From positions 1-63,435 of the forward strand of contig CALQSQ010000019.1 of NCBI GenBank assembly GCA_943333275.1: a stretch of DNA of 63,435 nucleotides. Direction: 5' to 3'. This document shows positions 25,872 to 34,385 of this stretch, in pieces. The stretch comes from Akkermansia muciniphila. GTDB lineage: Bacteria; Verrucomicrobiota; Verrucomicrobiia; Verrucomicrobiales; V1-33. The position numbers were made by a program, and so were the translations under genes. Numbering within the stretch: position 1 is the stretch's first letter; the number at the start of each line of letters is the position of its first letter. Below the pieces are notes generated by a model, which ran no database searches, was not told the DNA's origin, and saw nothing but the letters and a program-made list of their open reading frames with translations.

Positions 25872-26918
25872 ATGCCCGCCCGCCATTTCCTCCGGATCTG
25901 TCCTCTCCTGATCGCGACAGCCACCCATGCTGCGCCCCGGACTGCCATCGATCATGCGCTCGCACCAGAAGTCCAAATTGGCAGTGCCCGCGCCCAGTGG
26001 TCCACAGTGGAAGCCTCCAACGGCCTTGCCGCGACGGTCAACGGACGTCCCATCACTCGATCCGAGGTCGATGAATCCCTTCGGAATCAACTGCGCCAGA
26101 TCGACGCCCAGATCTCCGATCCTGCCAAGGCGGCGGAAATCAAAGCCAAGCTGCGGGGTGAGGCCCTGGATTCCCTCATCGATCGGGAATTGATTCTTGC
26201 GGAGTATGAAAAAATCAGCGGCGGGCAACCCATCAAAGCCCAGTACGTCGACGAGGATGTCAAAGAATTCGTCCGCACGACTTATGCTGGAGATTATGAT
26301 AAATTCATCAAGGAATTGAAAAGCTATGGCATGACCCTCAAGAAATTCCGCACGGTGCGGGAGACGATGCTCAAAGTGCAAATGATGCGCTCCCATGCTT
26401 CCAAGGACGTGGGGATTGCCACGCCGGATGACAAGGCCAAATTTCTCAAAGAGCACCCGGATATGTTCCGCGAGAAGGAATACATCAAGCTGCGCTCCAT
26501 CACCGTCAGCAAAATCGGCGGCGATGTCACCACCACCCCCGCGGATCAGAAAAAGCTCGTTCAGGAAATCCGCCAGAGGGTTCTCAAAGGCGGTGATTTC
26601 GCTTCCGAAGCCAAGACCTATTCCGTGGATTCCCACGCCGCCAACGGTGGCGACTGGGGCACCATCGACAAGTCCGCCATGTCCGGTAAAATGGCCGATG
26701 CCGCCTTCAGCCTGAAGGAAAAATCCATCAGTGAGATCATCGAGGACAGCGACAACTACTACCTTTTCTACGTCGAAGCCAAGCAACCCGGCAAGATGAA
26801 GCCCATGAGCGAAGTGGAGCCGGAGTTGGAGAAAATGGTCCAGCTCGAAGCCCGCAAGAAACTCTACGATGCCTGGATCAAGCGCGTCCGGTCCAAGGCC
26901 AACATCAAAAAATTCTAG
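25872..26918 (+). CDS. SurA-like periplasmic peptidyl-prolyl isomerase
   Basis: 348 aa. Signal-like start MPARHFLRICPLLIATATHA, then an N-terminal SurA-type helical domain (LAATVNGRPITRSEVDESL, ELILAEYEKI, the K-x-YGMTLKKFR segment) and one parvulin domain: IKLRSITVSK, GGDFASEAKTYSVD, GGDWGTIDKSAM, AAFSLKEKSISEII, the standard order of motifs. It assists folding of outer-membrane proteins. The next gene, pdxA, begins 3 bases after the stop, the same surA-pdxA neighbourhood found in E. coli and many others. Confidence 0.9.
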   Translation: MPARHFLRICPLLIATATHAAPRTAIDHALAPEVQIGSARAQWSTVEASNGLAATVNGRPITRSEVDESLRNQLRQIDAQISDPAKAAEIKAKLRGEALDSLIDRELILAEYEKISGGQPIKAQYVDEDVKEFVRTTYAGDYDKFIKELKSYGMTLKKFRTVRETMLKVQMMRSHASKDVGIATPDDKAKFLKEHPDMFREKEYIKLRSITVSKIGGDVTTTPADQKKLVQEIRQRVLKGGDFASEAKTYSVDSHAANGGDWGTIDKSAMSGKMADAAFSLKEKSISEIIEDSDNYYLFYVEAKQPGKMKPMSEVEPELEKMVQLEARKKLYDAWIKRVRSKANIKKF

Positions 26919-26921
26919 TCG

Positions 26922-27773
26922 GTGACCCTCGGTATCACGCTCGGCGACCCCTGTGGAATCGGACCCGAGGTCACCCGCCTCGCCCTCGCCTCTGGTGAAC
27001 TCCCGGCCGATGTCAGTTATCGTATCCTTGGTTCCAGCGAGGGATTCCAGCCTGGCAAGCCGGATGCGCGATCCGCCCGGGCTGCCTGGGATAGTCTGGA
27101 GGAATCCGTCGCCCTGCTCAAGCGGGGGAAAATTGCCGGCGTCGTCACCGCACCCGTCGCCAAGGCGAATCTTGCCGCTATCGGCTATCCCTTTCCCGGT
27201 CAGACGGAATTCTACGCCCACGCATTCGATGTCGCCAACTACGCCATGCTCCTCACCGGGCCGCACCTGACCGTGGCGCTCGTCACGATTCACGAACCGC
27301 TCGCCCGGGTTCCGGCGCTTCTGAACAAGGAGGAAATCGTCCGCGTGGGAAATTTGCTCCTCGCGCATTTGCTCCAACTTGGTGTCGCCACTCCCCGCAT
27401 CGCCGTCGCCGGACTCAATCCCCACGCAGGCGAGGACGGCCACATGGGCCGCGAGGAAATCGAAATCATCCGCCCCGCAGTGGACATCCTCAATGCCCCG
27501 GCCCCGCATTTCCATGGCCCGCTGCCGCCCGATACCCTCTTCCACGCCGCCGCCCAGGGCACCTACGACGCCGTCCTCTGCATGTTCCACGACCAGGGCC
27601 TCATCCCCCTCAAACTCCTCGACTTCGATACCGCCGTCAACGTCACTCTCGGCCTCCCCATCGCCCGCACCAGTCCCGACCATGGCACCGCCTTCAACAT
27701 CGCCGGCCACGGCACTGCCCGCCCCCACAGCATGATCCAGGCCATCAAGCTCGCCGTCCAGCTCACCCCCTGA
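26922..27773 (+). CDS. pdxA: 4-hydroxythreonine-4-phosphate dehydrogenase
   Basis: 283 aa from a GTG start. PdxA oxidises 4-phosphohydroxy-threonine in pyridoxal-phosphate synthesis. Motifs: GDPCGIGPEV at the N terminus, GVVTAPVAKANL, FPGQTEFYAHAF with the metal His, LNPHAGEDGHMG, FHDQGLIPLK and TSPDHGTAF. It is about 45 residues shorter than E. coli PdxA; the loss lies near residues 35-55, where the usual variable loop domain is cut to a few residues. All metal and substrate ligands recognised in the family seem kept. Coupled to the SurA-like gene with a 3-base gap. Confidence 0.93.
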   Translation: MTLGITLGDPCGIGPEVTRLALASGELPADVSYRILGSSEGFQPGKPDARSARAAWDSLEESVALLKRGKIAGVVTAPVAKANLAAIGYPFPGQTEFYAHAFDVANYAMLLTGPHLTVALVTIHEPLARVPALLNKEEIVRVGNLLLAHLLQLGVATPRIAVAGLNPHAGEDGHMGREEIEIIRPAVDILNAPAPHFHGPLPPDTLFHAAAQGTYDAVLCMFHDQGLIPLKLLDFDTAVNVTLGLPIARTSPDHGTAFNIAGHGTARPHSMIQAIKLAVQLTP

Positions 27774-27815
27774 ACTCTTATTGCATCTTCGCCATCCCTG
27801 GTTTTCATAAGCCTC

Positions 27816-28361
27816 ATGAGCAAGCGTAAAAGAGAAAAGCCCAACGAACGCCTCGGCCAAGCCATGATAACCTTCGTCGGGCAAATGCTCGATTTCAGCC
27901 AGACCGACGACCACGCCATGCGCCAAGTCCACACCGAGCACTACGGTCACGAAGTCCAGCGCGCCTATGATGCCGGATTTGAATGCAGCCTCAGTTGGCA
28001 CACCCTCGCCACTTGGACTGAAGAAGGCAAGGAACGCATCGGTTACTTCGCCAACACCCTCCGCTGTCTTGATGCCGAGAAAGAAGAACTCGCCAAAACC
28101 GTCCGCGGCCTCTGGACCAACGCCCACATGCGCGCTGAATGCCTCTTTGAAATAGGCCGCGTCTACGCCGCCGAAGGCGATCCCAACGTCGCCCGCGACT
28201 TCCTCGAACAAGCCCGCACCTTCCTCCCCATCATCGACATCCTCCGCGAAGGCTGCGCCAAAGAAGGCATTCAATGTGCCGAAGACCGCCTCGAAGGCCG
28301 CATCGCCGAAGTCCTCCTCCAGCTCCCCGACTCCGAGGAACCCACCGCCGATCCCGCCTGA
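27816..28361 (+). CDS. Hypothetical helical protein
   Basis: 181 aa, mainly alpha-helical and cytoplasmic, no signal or TM segment. The start is basic (MSKRKREKPNERLG). It contains FVGQMLDFSQTDDHAMRQV and a middle part rich in aromatic and acidic residues; a single TPR-like helix pair may lie at ECLFEIGRVYAAEGDPNVAR. I do not recognise the family. It follows pdxA after 42 bases and is followed in the same frame by a short remnant. Codon use (strong G/C in third positions) is like its neighbours, which supports it being real. Confidence 0.55.
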   Translation: MSKRKREKPNERLGQAMITFVGQMLDFSQTDDHAMRQVHTEHYGHEVQRAYDAGFECSLSWHTLATWTEEGKERIGYFANTLRCLDAEKEELAKTVRGLWTNAHMRAECLFEIGRVYAAEGDPNVARDFLEQARTFLPIIDILREGCAKEGIQCAEDRLEGRIAEVLLQLPDSEEPTADPA

Positions 28362-28463
28362 TCCCCAGGCTGGGAGAAATTCCAATCCATCAAGGAGGTT
28401 GTGAAGGGGCAATATAACCAGGACAGCGCAGAATACCTCGCCGTCAAGAGCAGCAAATGGTAG
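28362..28463 (+). pseudogene. Short in-frame coding remnant after a TGA
   Basis: Directly after the TGA of the hypothetical gene the same frame stays open for 33 more codons to a TAG, reading SPGWEKFQSIKEVVKGQYNQ and then DSAEYLAVKSSKW. It looks like the conserved 3' end of some gene rather than noise, with no start codon of its own except a GTG at 28401. Either it is a remnant of a lost gene or a readthrough extension of the preceding protein. Low confidence. Confidence 0.3.
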
Positions 28464-28526
28464 CGCGTTGAGGTCTTTACAACGTCGGGAATGCAGGTAA
28501 GTCACGGGCCATTTGCCCCCTCCTGC

Positions 28527-29744
28527 ATGACCACCCTCCTGCCGCCCCGCCTCGCTCTTTCCACTGCCCAACGCCTGAGCTTTGACAGCCTGCGGGGGCT
28601 GATTGCGTTTTTGCTGGTGATTCAACACATGGGGCAGTGCGGGTTTGCCGTGGTGCCCCCGGGTTACACGCACCAGCGTCTGGTGAGTGTGGCGATTTTT
28701 TTCACGCTGAGTGGATTTCTCATCACGCGGAGTGTGCTGCAGTCGGCGGTGTTTCAACCGTGGAATTTTATGAAGCGGCGGGCGGCGAGGATTTTCCCGC
28801 CGTATTTGATCTGCCTGCTGTTCATGGTGCTGCTGTTTGCGCCGAGTTTCCTGGTGAATGAATCCCTCAGTGACACGCTGGGGAATGTGGCGAGCCATCT
28901 GACGCTGACGTATGGTTGGTTCGATGCCTATGGGGACGGGGTGGTGCCGCCGTTCTGGACGCTGAGCCACGAGTGGACCTTTTATTTGTTCATGGCGGTG
29001 ACGGCGGTGTGGATGCGCAGGCGTGCGCTGTGGTATCTGACGGCGGGCATGATCGTGGGGGCCTTGATTCTGAGGAGTTGTGTGAGTGCGGAGTCCGTAA
29101 CGCTGGCCAACAATATGAGGAACTGGCTGTGTATCATGGATCTGTTTGCCTTTGGGATCATGGCGGGGGCGCTGTCATTGAAGCCGGGGGTCATGGCGGC
29201 GGTGCAGCGCACGCGGGTGGTGGTGCCGCTGTTGCTGGTGGGAGCGGGGCTGGCGGGGTGGGCACTTTACCGGCATTATTCGCTGGCACTGTCGATGGAG
29301 GGGGAATTCGAGGATTACTGGCATTTCCATGAGGCGTTCACGGCGGAGTTCGTGCAACGGCGCTCGTCGATGCTGTGGTACCAACCCGCGCTGGCCTGCG
29401 GCACCGCCATTTTTCTGCTGGTCCTCTGGCTGCGGCCTGTGGGCGCGGCCCGCTGGCTGCGCTATACTCCGCTGCCGTGGATGGGCCGGATCAGCTACAG
29501 CACCTATCTCTGGCATTGGGCCATCATCTTCAACCTGCGCCGGGCCAAACTGCGCACTCCGGACGATTCGTTTTGGCAGCAGGACTGGCCGGGGTTCCTG
29601 CTGGTGCTGGGCACGGTGTATGCCTTCAGTTATTTCGCCTGGTATTTCTTTGAACGGCCCTTCATGAACCCCGGGGGCAAGCCCGCCGCCCACGCGAAAG
29701 AGCCTGCCCCGGCAGACTTGGGACAGGCTCCGGTGGGGGCATGA
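28527..29744 (+). CDS. Acyltransferase 3 family (OafA/YrhL-type) membrane protein
   Basis: 405 aa, about ten TM helices. The family start LSFDSLRGLIAFLLVIQHMG carries the catalytic His of the Acyl_transf_3 family in IQHMG; the arginine-containing KRRAARIFPPYLICL and the WTLSHEWTFYLFM loop (usual consensus WSLAVEWxxYL) are also present. These enzymes O-acetylate or succinylate sugars of surface polysaccharides or peptidoglycan from the membrane. The ATG at 28527 gives a compact N terminus. A weak stem (AGCCTG...CAGGCT, 29701-29729) lies inside its 3' end. Confidence 0.88.
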   Translation: MTTLLPPRLALSTAQRLSFDSLRGLIAFLLVIQHMGQCGFAVVPPGYTHQRLVSVAIFFTLSGFLITRSVLQSAVFQPWNFMKRRAARIFPPYLICLLFMVLLFAPSFLVNESLSDTLGNVASHLTLTYGWFDAYGDGVVPPFWTLSHEWTFYLFMAVTAVWMRRRALWYLTAGMIVGALILRSCVSAESVTLANNMRNWLCIMDLFAFGIMAGALSLKPGVMAAVQRTRVVVPLLLVGAGLAGWALYRHYSLALSMEGEFEDYWHFHEAFTAEFVQRRSSMLWYQPALACGTAIFLLVLWLRPVGAARWLRYTPLPWMGRISYSTYLWHWAIIFNLRRAKLRTPDDSFWQQDWPGFLLVLGTVYAFSYFAWYFFERPFMNPGGKPAAHAKEPAPADLGQAPVGA

Positions 29745-29812
29745 GTGAAAAAGCTTTCTTTATTTCCAAGAAATAGCCGACTCGTGCGTTTTGCAGTTTA
29801 ACTGCAAGTCAC

Positions 29813-30343
29813 ATGTCGAGCCTGCCGCCTAATCTCTCCACCCACTGGGTCATCGCCGCCCTGGAACGTTTTGAACGTCCCCTGGTCAGCTTCGCCCACA
29901 ACTTATGCGGAGACTGGGAGCAGGCCCGGGATGCGGTGCAGGACACGTTTCTCCGCCTCAGCAAGTCCGGCCGGCCGCCGGAGGATGGTGATGTGGAGAA
30001 ACTCGCCCCCTGGCTCTTCACCACCTGCCGCCACCGCATCATCGACTGGCAGCGCAAAAACAAACGCCTCGCACCCATGGACACTCTCACCCTTGAAGCC
30101 CTGCCGGAAACGTCCGCCGGGCCGGATTCCGCTCTGGAAGCCAAAGACACCGCCTCCCACATCCGCGAACTCATCGCCAATCTCCCCAGCCAACAGCGGG
30201 AGGTCATCAAACTCAAATTTGAAACCGGCCTCTCGTATAAAGAAATCGCCGCCGCCACCGGAGTCAGCACCGGCACCGTCGGTTGGCTCATCCACACCGC
30301 CGTCCAAGCCCTTCGCACCAGCTGGATGGCCACCCAATCTTAA
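29813..30343 (+). CDS. ECF sigma factor, partner of VWA protein
   Basis: 176 aa. Region 2: LVSFAHNLCGDWEQARDAVQ, DTFLRLSKSG and WLFTTCRHRIIDWQRKNKR; region 4: LPSQQREVIKLKFETGLSYK and EIAAATGVSTGTVGWLIHTA. Only 21 bases separate it from the next gene, whose N terminus looks like an anti-sigma domain, so the two form a regulatory pair. Target promoters unknown. Confidence 0.9.
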   Translation: MSSLPPNLSTHWVIAALERFERPLVSFAHNLCGDWEQARDAVQDTFLRLSKSGRPPEDGDVEKLAPWLFTTCRHRIIDWQRKNKRLAPMDTLTLEALPETSAGPDSALEAKDTASHIRELIANLPSQQREVIKLKFETGLSYKEIAAATGVSTGTVGWLIHTAVQALRTSWMATQS

Positions 30344-30364
30344 ATTTCCCAACTCCTTATTTCC

Positions 30365-32953
30365 ATGAAAACACTTTCCAAAGAACAGCTCACCGCCTAC
30401 GCCCTCGAAGAACTCTCGGCCAACGAACGCGCCAAGTTCGACGCCCTCCTCGCCGCCTCCCCGGAGGATCAGGAATACGCCGAGGAAACGCGCGAGTTCT
30501 GCCAGCTGCTCCAGCAAACCATTGGTGGAAATGCCGCCCCCGCCGCGCTGACCGCCGAGCAGAAGGAGGCCATCGCGAAAACCATCCCCTTCGCCGCCAA
30601 CAGTGCGCCGAAAAAACGCTGGCCCATCTATGCCTTTGGCACTGCTGCTGCCGCTGCCGTGGCGGTCTGGCTCGCCATGCCGTATTTTTCCAAACCGGAA
30701 TCGAGCTTGGTAGCGGATAACAAACCGTCTATGGGGCCTGCCATGCCTCCCAGCCAGCCTGTAGAGGTATCGATATTATTTAAGCGGGGACAGGCGTATC
30801 GTGACCTTGGACTATTCGAAGAGGCTGGGAAATCGTTTAATGAGATCCTTGCGATAGATCCCAACAACATCGATGCTCGCAGGCAGCTCGAAGAGACGGA
30901 ACATGAGCTCACCACGTATTTGGCAGCTACCGAGGATCATACGAGAGCTCGCGCCTTACAGGAAGTTGACCAATTGTGGTCATCGCCGGTTCCGCGCACT
31001 GGGGCTCCAGCTACCAGGGCTGTTTCTGGGCCCCAAACCGAGCCCGCAGGGAACGAACAAGGAAATCAGATTGCGGGCAACGCTGATGCCCTCCCTGTCG
31101 CAACCGCACCATTGGCCATGAAGGCGAAGGTAGATTCCAAGGAGGTTCGCTTCGAGGGAGATGCGAGTGTATTAGCCAAGCATCACATAGCGAGCGGCCA
31201 AAAGGCCCCCATTGCCCCCGCACCAGATTCCGTTGGTGTTGGTGAGATGCATGCTGAAACAAAGTTATTCGCTGATGTGGCTTCCTCTGCTACACCTGCC
31301 CCTATCAGCGAATATGCTGCCATCGACAGCCTCGGAGGCGAAAGAAGCCTGGCAGGGAGAAGTCGTGGCGGCGTTTCCGGAGATGGCTTCGGCGATGGAG
31401 TGGGTATGAGAGGAAAAGCACCGGCGGCCTCTCTTTCCGTCGCCCAAGGGTTGGAATCTGAGAACGCGCGTTATTACCGTGTAGCTGGTGAGTCACGGAC
31501 CGAGCCACTGGCGCAGCAACCCGATGCCCCGACGGACGAATCCTACGTCGCTCCCGCAGAGAACCCTTACCGCAGCGTGGCTGCCGAGCCACTTTCCACC
31601 TTCTCCATTGACGTGGATACGGCCTCGTATGCGAACGTGCGGCGGTTCCTGAACATGGGGCAGCGTCCACCCGCGGAGGCGGTGAGGTTGGAGGAATTGG
31701 TGAATTATTTCCGCTACGACTATCCGGCTCCTGCGGAAGGGAAGCCGTGTTCCATCACGGCGGATCTGGTTTCGTGCCCTTGGAATGAAAACCACCGGCT
31801 GGCCCGCGTCGGCTTGAAGGCGCGGACGGATGAGAAGCGACCAAATGCCAATCTCGTTTTCCTCCTGGATGTTTCCGGATCGATGAATGAGCCGAACAAA
31901 CTGCCACTCGTGAAGAAGAGCCTGCATCTGCTGGTCGATAAACTGACGGAGAACGACCGCGTTTCCATCGTCGTCTATGCCGGAGCCTCCGGCCTCGTGC
32001 TGCCGCCGACGCATGGCGAGAACAAGAAGGCCATCCTCGGTGCCATCGACAATCTCCAGCCTGGAGGCTCCACCAATGGAGCGTCCGGCATCACGTTGGC
32101 CTATGAAGAAGCGCGCAAGGCATTCATCAAGGAAGGCGTCAACCGCGTGATCCTGGCCACGGATGGGGATTTCAACGTGGGAATTTCAGACCGCGATGGC
32201 TTGCAATCGTTGATCGAAAAAGAGGCCAAATCCGGGGTCTTCCTCAGCGTGATCGGCTACGGCATGGGCAATCTCAAGGACAGCACCATGGAAGTGCTGG
32301 CAGATAAGGGAAATGGCAACTACGCCTACATTGACAGCCTCGGCGAGGCCCGCAAAGTGCTCGCCGAAGAAATGTCCAGCACGCTCGTCACCGTCGCCAA
32401 GGATGTGAAAGTCCAGATTGATTTCAATCCCGCGAAGGTCCGCAGCTACCGCCTGCTCGGCTATGAAAACCGGATGCTCGCGAAGGAGGATTTCAACAAC
32501 GACAAGAAAGACGCCGGTGAAATGGGAGCAGGTCACACCGTCACCGCCCTTTATGAAATCATCCCCACGGATGCCCCGCTGGATGTGCCCGCCGTGGATC
32601 CATCGAAATACCAAACGCCTGTTGCCGCCAAGGAAGCTCCGCCTGTCGTCAACAATTTGCCCGACTCAATGACCGTGAAAGTTCGCTACAAGGCTCCCGA
32701 CGCCGACGTCAGCCAGCTCATGGAACTTCCTGTCATCGACCAGAAAAAACCCATGGCCGAAGCCTCCGGCGATACCAAATTCGCCACCGCCGTCGCCGGC
32801 TACGCCCTGCTCCTCAAAGGTTCCAATCAGGCCGGAAACCTGAACTGGGCGATGGTCCGCGAGCTTGCCAAAGCCGGCAAGGGCGCCGACGCCGAGGGCT
32901 ACCGGGGCGAATTCATGGGCCTAGTGGACAAGGCGGAAGGGCTGGTGCGATAG
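30365..32953 (+). CDS. YfbK-like VWA protein with anti-sigma-like N terminus
   Basis: 862 aa. Residues 1-75 (MKTLSKEQLTAYALEELSAN... FDALLAASPEDQEYAEE) resemble the zinc-finger-less cytoplasmic part of anti-sigma factors; a TM helix follows at about 85-103. Residues 135-200 hold a TPR-like unit (KRGQAYRDLGLFEEAGKSFN). From about 400 on it is a YfbK-type protein: von_Willebrand N-domain (ENPYRSVAAEPLSTFSIDVD), a VWA domain with MIDAS LLDVSGSMN, and the DUF3520 C-terminal domain. It would sit in the inner membrane, hold the sigma factor, and present the VWA region outside. The middle part (30710-31500) uses noticeably more A/T-ending codons than either flank. Confidence 0.87.
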   Translation: MKTLSKEQLTAYALEELSANERAKFDALLAASPEDQEYAEETREFCQLLQQTIGGNAAPAALTAEQKEAIAKTIPFAANSAPKKRWPIYAFGTAAAAAVAVWLAMPYFSKPESSLVADNKPSMGPAMPPSQPVEVSILFKRGQAYRDLGLFEEAGKSFNEILAIDPNNIDARRQLEETEHELTTYLAATEDHTRARALQEVDQLWSSPVPRTGAPATRAVSGPQTEPAGNEQGNQIAGNADALPVATAPLAMKAKVDSKEVRFEGDASVLAKHHIASGQKAPIAPAPDSVGVGEMHAETKLFADVASSATPAPISEYAAIDSLGGERSLAGRSRGGVSGDGFGDGVGMRGKAPAASLSVAQGLESENARYYRVAGESRTEPLAQQPDAPTDESYVAPAENPYRSVAAEPLSTFSIDVDTASYANVRRFLNMGQRPPAEAVRLEELVNYFRYDYPAPAEGKPCSITADLVSCPWNENHRLARVGLKARTDEKRPNANLVFLLDVSGSMNEPNKLPLVKKSLHLLVDKLTENDRVSIVVYAGASGLVLPPTHGENKKAILGAIDNLQPGGSTNGASGITLAYEEARKAFIKEGVNRVILATDGDFNVGISDRDGLQSLIEKEAKSGVFLSVIGYGMGNLKDSTMEVLADKGNGNYAYIDSLGEARKVLAEEMSSTLVTVAKDVKVQIDFNPAKVRSYRLLGYENRMLAKEDFNNDKKDAGEMGAGHTVTALYEIIPTDAPLDVPAVDPSKYQTPVAAKEAPPVVNNLPDSMTVKVRYKAPDADVSQLMELPVIDQKKPMAEASGDTKFATAVAGYALLLKGSNQAGNLNWAMVRELAKAGKGADAEGYRGEFMGLVDKAEGLVR

Positions 32954-32981
32954 TCCGGCGGAAAGTTTAATTTCCTAGGAC

Positions 32982-33719
32982 TCATGCAAACAACTCCCGC
33001 AGTTCCTTTTCAGGAGCCTGCGTCAAAAGCATGTAGCCCTGGTCCGCCGCCTGCCAGGTCGCGAAGTTCCAACCTTCCGCCTCGCTCCAAATTTTCGGGC
33101 CATGAGTGCCCAGGAAATCGGCTGCTGAGGAGACCTTGTCGGCCCGGGTGACGAACGTATGGAAGGCGTGTTCATTACGCAGGAAACAGACCACGGAGAT
33201 CGACTGTCCGTTCACGGTCAGGCACTGGCAGCCGATGGTCGGCAACGAAACCAGTCTGGCCGGGAATCCCTCAGGCACCAACGCGCCTCTGCTGGCAAGA
33301 TGGGATTTGAGCACGGCGAGTAGGGAATCCTGTTTCTCAAGCTTTGGCTCCCTGACCCACGCGATGGCAGTGGATTTCCAATCTTCGAAAGCGAGCGGAC
33401 GCCGCATGAAAAAATAAGCGCCGGTAACGAAGGCAGCCGCGGCCCCGCCCAACCAGCCCAGAACCGCCCGGCGCGGGAATCCAACGATCCTGCCGGAAGG
33501 CTCAATGGCGTGGAGTTTATGGACCAGGTCTGCAGGCACGGGGATCTCCCGGTGCAGGGCGGCGCGAATGGATTCATCCAAATGCAGCTCGGCTTCGGCG
33601 GCGGCGAGGGCATCGGGATCGTCCTGCAATTTCCGGAGCGCGGCCATGACGTGTTCATCCCTGGATTCATCACCAGGGCGGCGGCAGGCCAGAAGGTGCT
33701 TGAGCGATTCAAGGTTCAT
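32982..33719 (-). CDS. Anti-sigma-like one-TM protein
   Basis: 245 aa. Cytoplasmic N-terminal 80 residues with helix-rich, acidic sequence (MNLESLKHLLACRRPGDESR; DDPDALAAAEAELHLDESIR), a TM helix at about 85-107 (VLGWLGGAAAAFVTGAYFFM), and a periplasmic domain of 135 residues with two Cys in IGCQCLTVNG and one in SVVCFLRNEHAF. Its ATG overlaps the sigma stop (ATGA at 33716-33719). The pairing and topology make it the cognate anti-sigma; the outer domain would be the sensor. Confidence 0.75.
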   Translation of the reverse strand: MNLESLKHLLACRRPGDESRDEHVMAALRKLQDDPDALAAAEAELHLDESIRAALHREIPVPADLVHKLHAIEPSGRIVGFPRRAVLGWLGGAAAAFVTGAYFFMRRPLAFEDWKSTAIAWVREPKLEKQDSLLAVLKSHLASRGALVPEGFPARLVSLPTIGCQCLTVNGQSISVVCFLRNEHAFHTFVTRADKVSSAADFLGTHGPKIWSEAEGWNFATWQAADQGYMLLTQAPEKELRELFA

Positions 33720-34231
33720 GTCGGGGAGGCGGCGAAGAGTTCAGCGCGGAGGATGGCCTTACCTCGCGACAGGCGTGACATGACGGTTCCAATGGGCACC
33801 CCGAGCACCTCGGCGATTTCGCGATAATTTAAATCGGACAGATAGAACATGCGCATCGGCTCACCAAATGGGGCCTCCATTTCCTGAAGCGCCTGCAGGG
33901 CGGCCTTGCCGTCAATGATGCGGTCCATCTCGGGCGTGATGCCGGCCATTTCCTCCAGATTGGATTCCTCATCCGCCAGCAGGATGGGAGCGCGGGCGGC
34001 GCGGCGGTGCATGTGAATGAAATCGCGGTGCAGCGTGGTGAAGAGCCAGCTCTTGGCCTTGGACCGGTCCAGCAACTGGTGACCTTTTTTGGCCCAGGTG
34101 ATAAAAACCTGCTGCACGAGGTCCGAGGCGTCCTCCGGGCGCTTGGCCAGGGAAAAGGCGAAACGATACAGATCCTGATAGTGGGTCTGGACGAGGTGCT
34201 GGAAAAATGCCTGGTCGTCTGGTTCGCTCAT
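33716..34231 (-). CDS. ECF sigma factor
   Basis: 171 aa from MSEPDDQAFFQH. Region 2: YQDLYRFAFSLAKRPEDASD, LVQQVFITWAKKGHQLLD and SWLFTTLHRDFIHMHRR; region 4: FGEPMRMFYLSDLNYREIAE and VLGVPIGTVMSRLSRGKAIL. The open frame continues 31 codons upstream, but the MSEPDDQ start has the usual ECF length. Followed by its overlapping anti-sigma gene. Lies at the end of a long minus-strand run that begins at 41193, separated from folC by 154 bases, so it probably has its own promoter. Confidence 0.9.
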   Translation of the reverse strand: MSEPDDQAFFQHLVQTHYQDLYRFAFSLAKRPEDASDLVQQVFITWAKKGHQLLDRSKAKSWLFTTLHRDFIHMHRRAARAPILLADEESNLEEMAGITPEMDRIIDGKAALQALQEMEAPFGEPMRMFYLSDLNYREIAEVLGVPIGTVMSRLSRGKAILRAELFAASPT

Positions 34232-34385
34232 GGGAGTGCGCAGCGCGCTGGCAGCCACCAGAGCGACCGGCGAGGGAAAGTCAAAAGGCATTTCCCAACC
34301 GAGGAAGTTGGCGAGTGTGGACATGACACTGGAGTGGAGGCGCGGCGGAGGGAATTATTCCCTGAATTCCGTCACGGAACCGCCC

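Noticed and set aside
25824..28970. 1048-codon open frame on the minus strand
   Set aside because: It lies opposite the SurA-like, pdxA and hypothetical genes, which have clear family motifs. The antisense translation is rich in Gly, His and Phe without domain pattern; it results from the high-GC third positions of the real genes.
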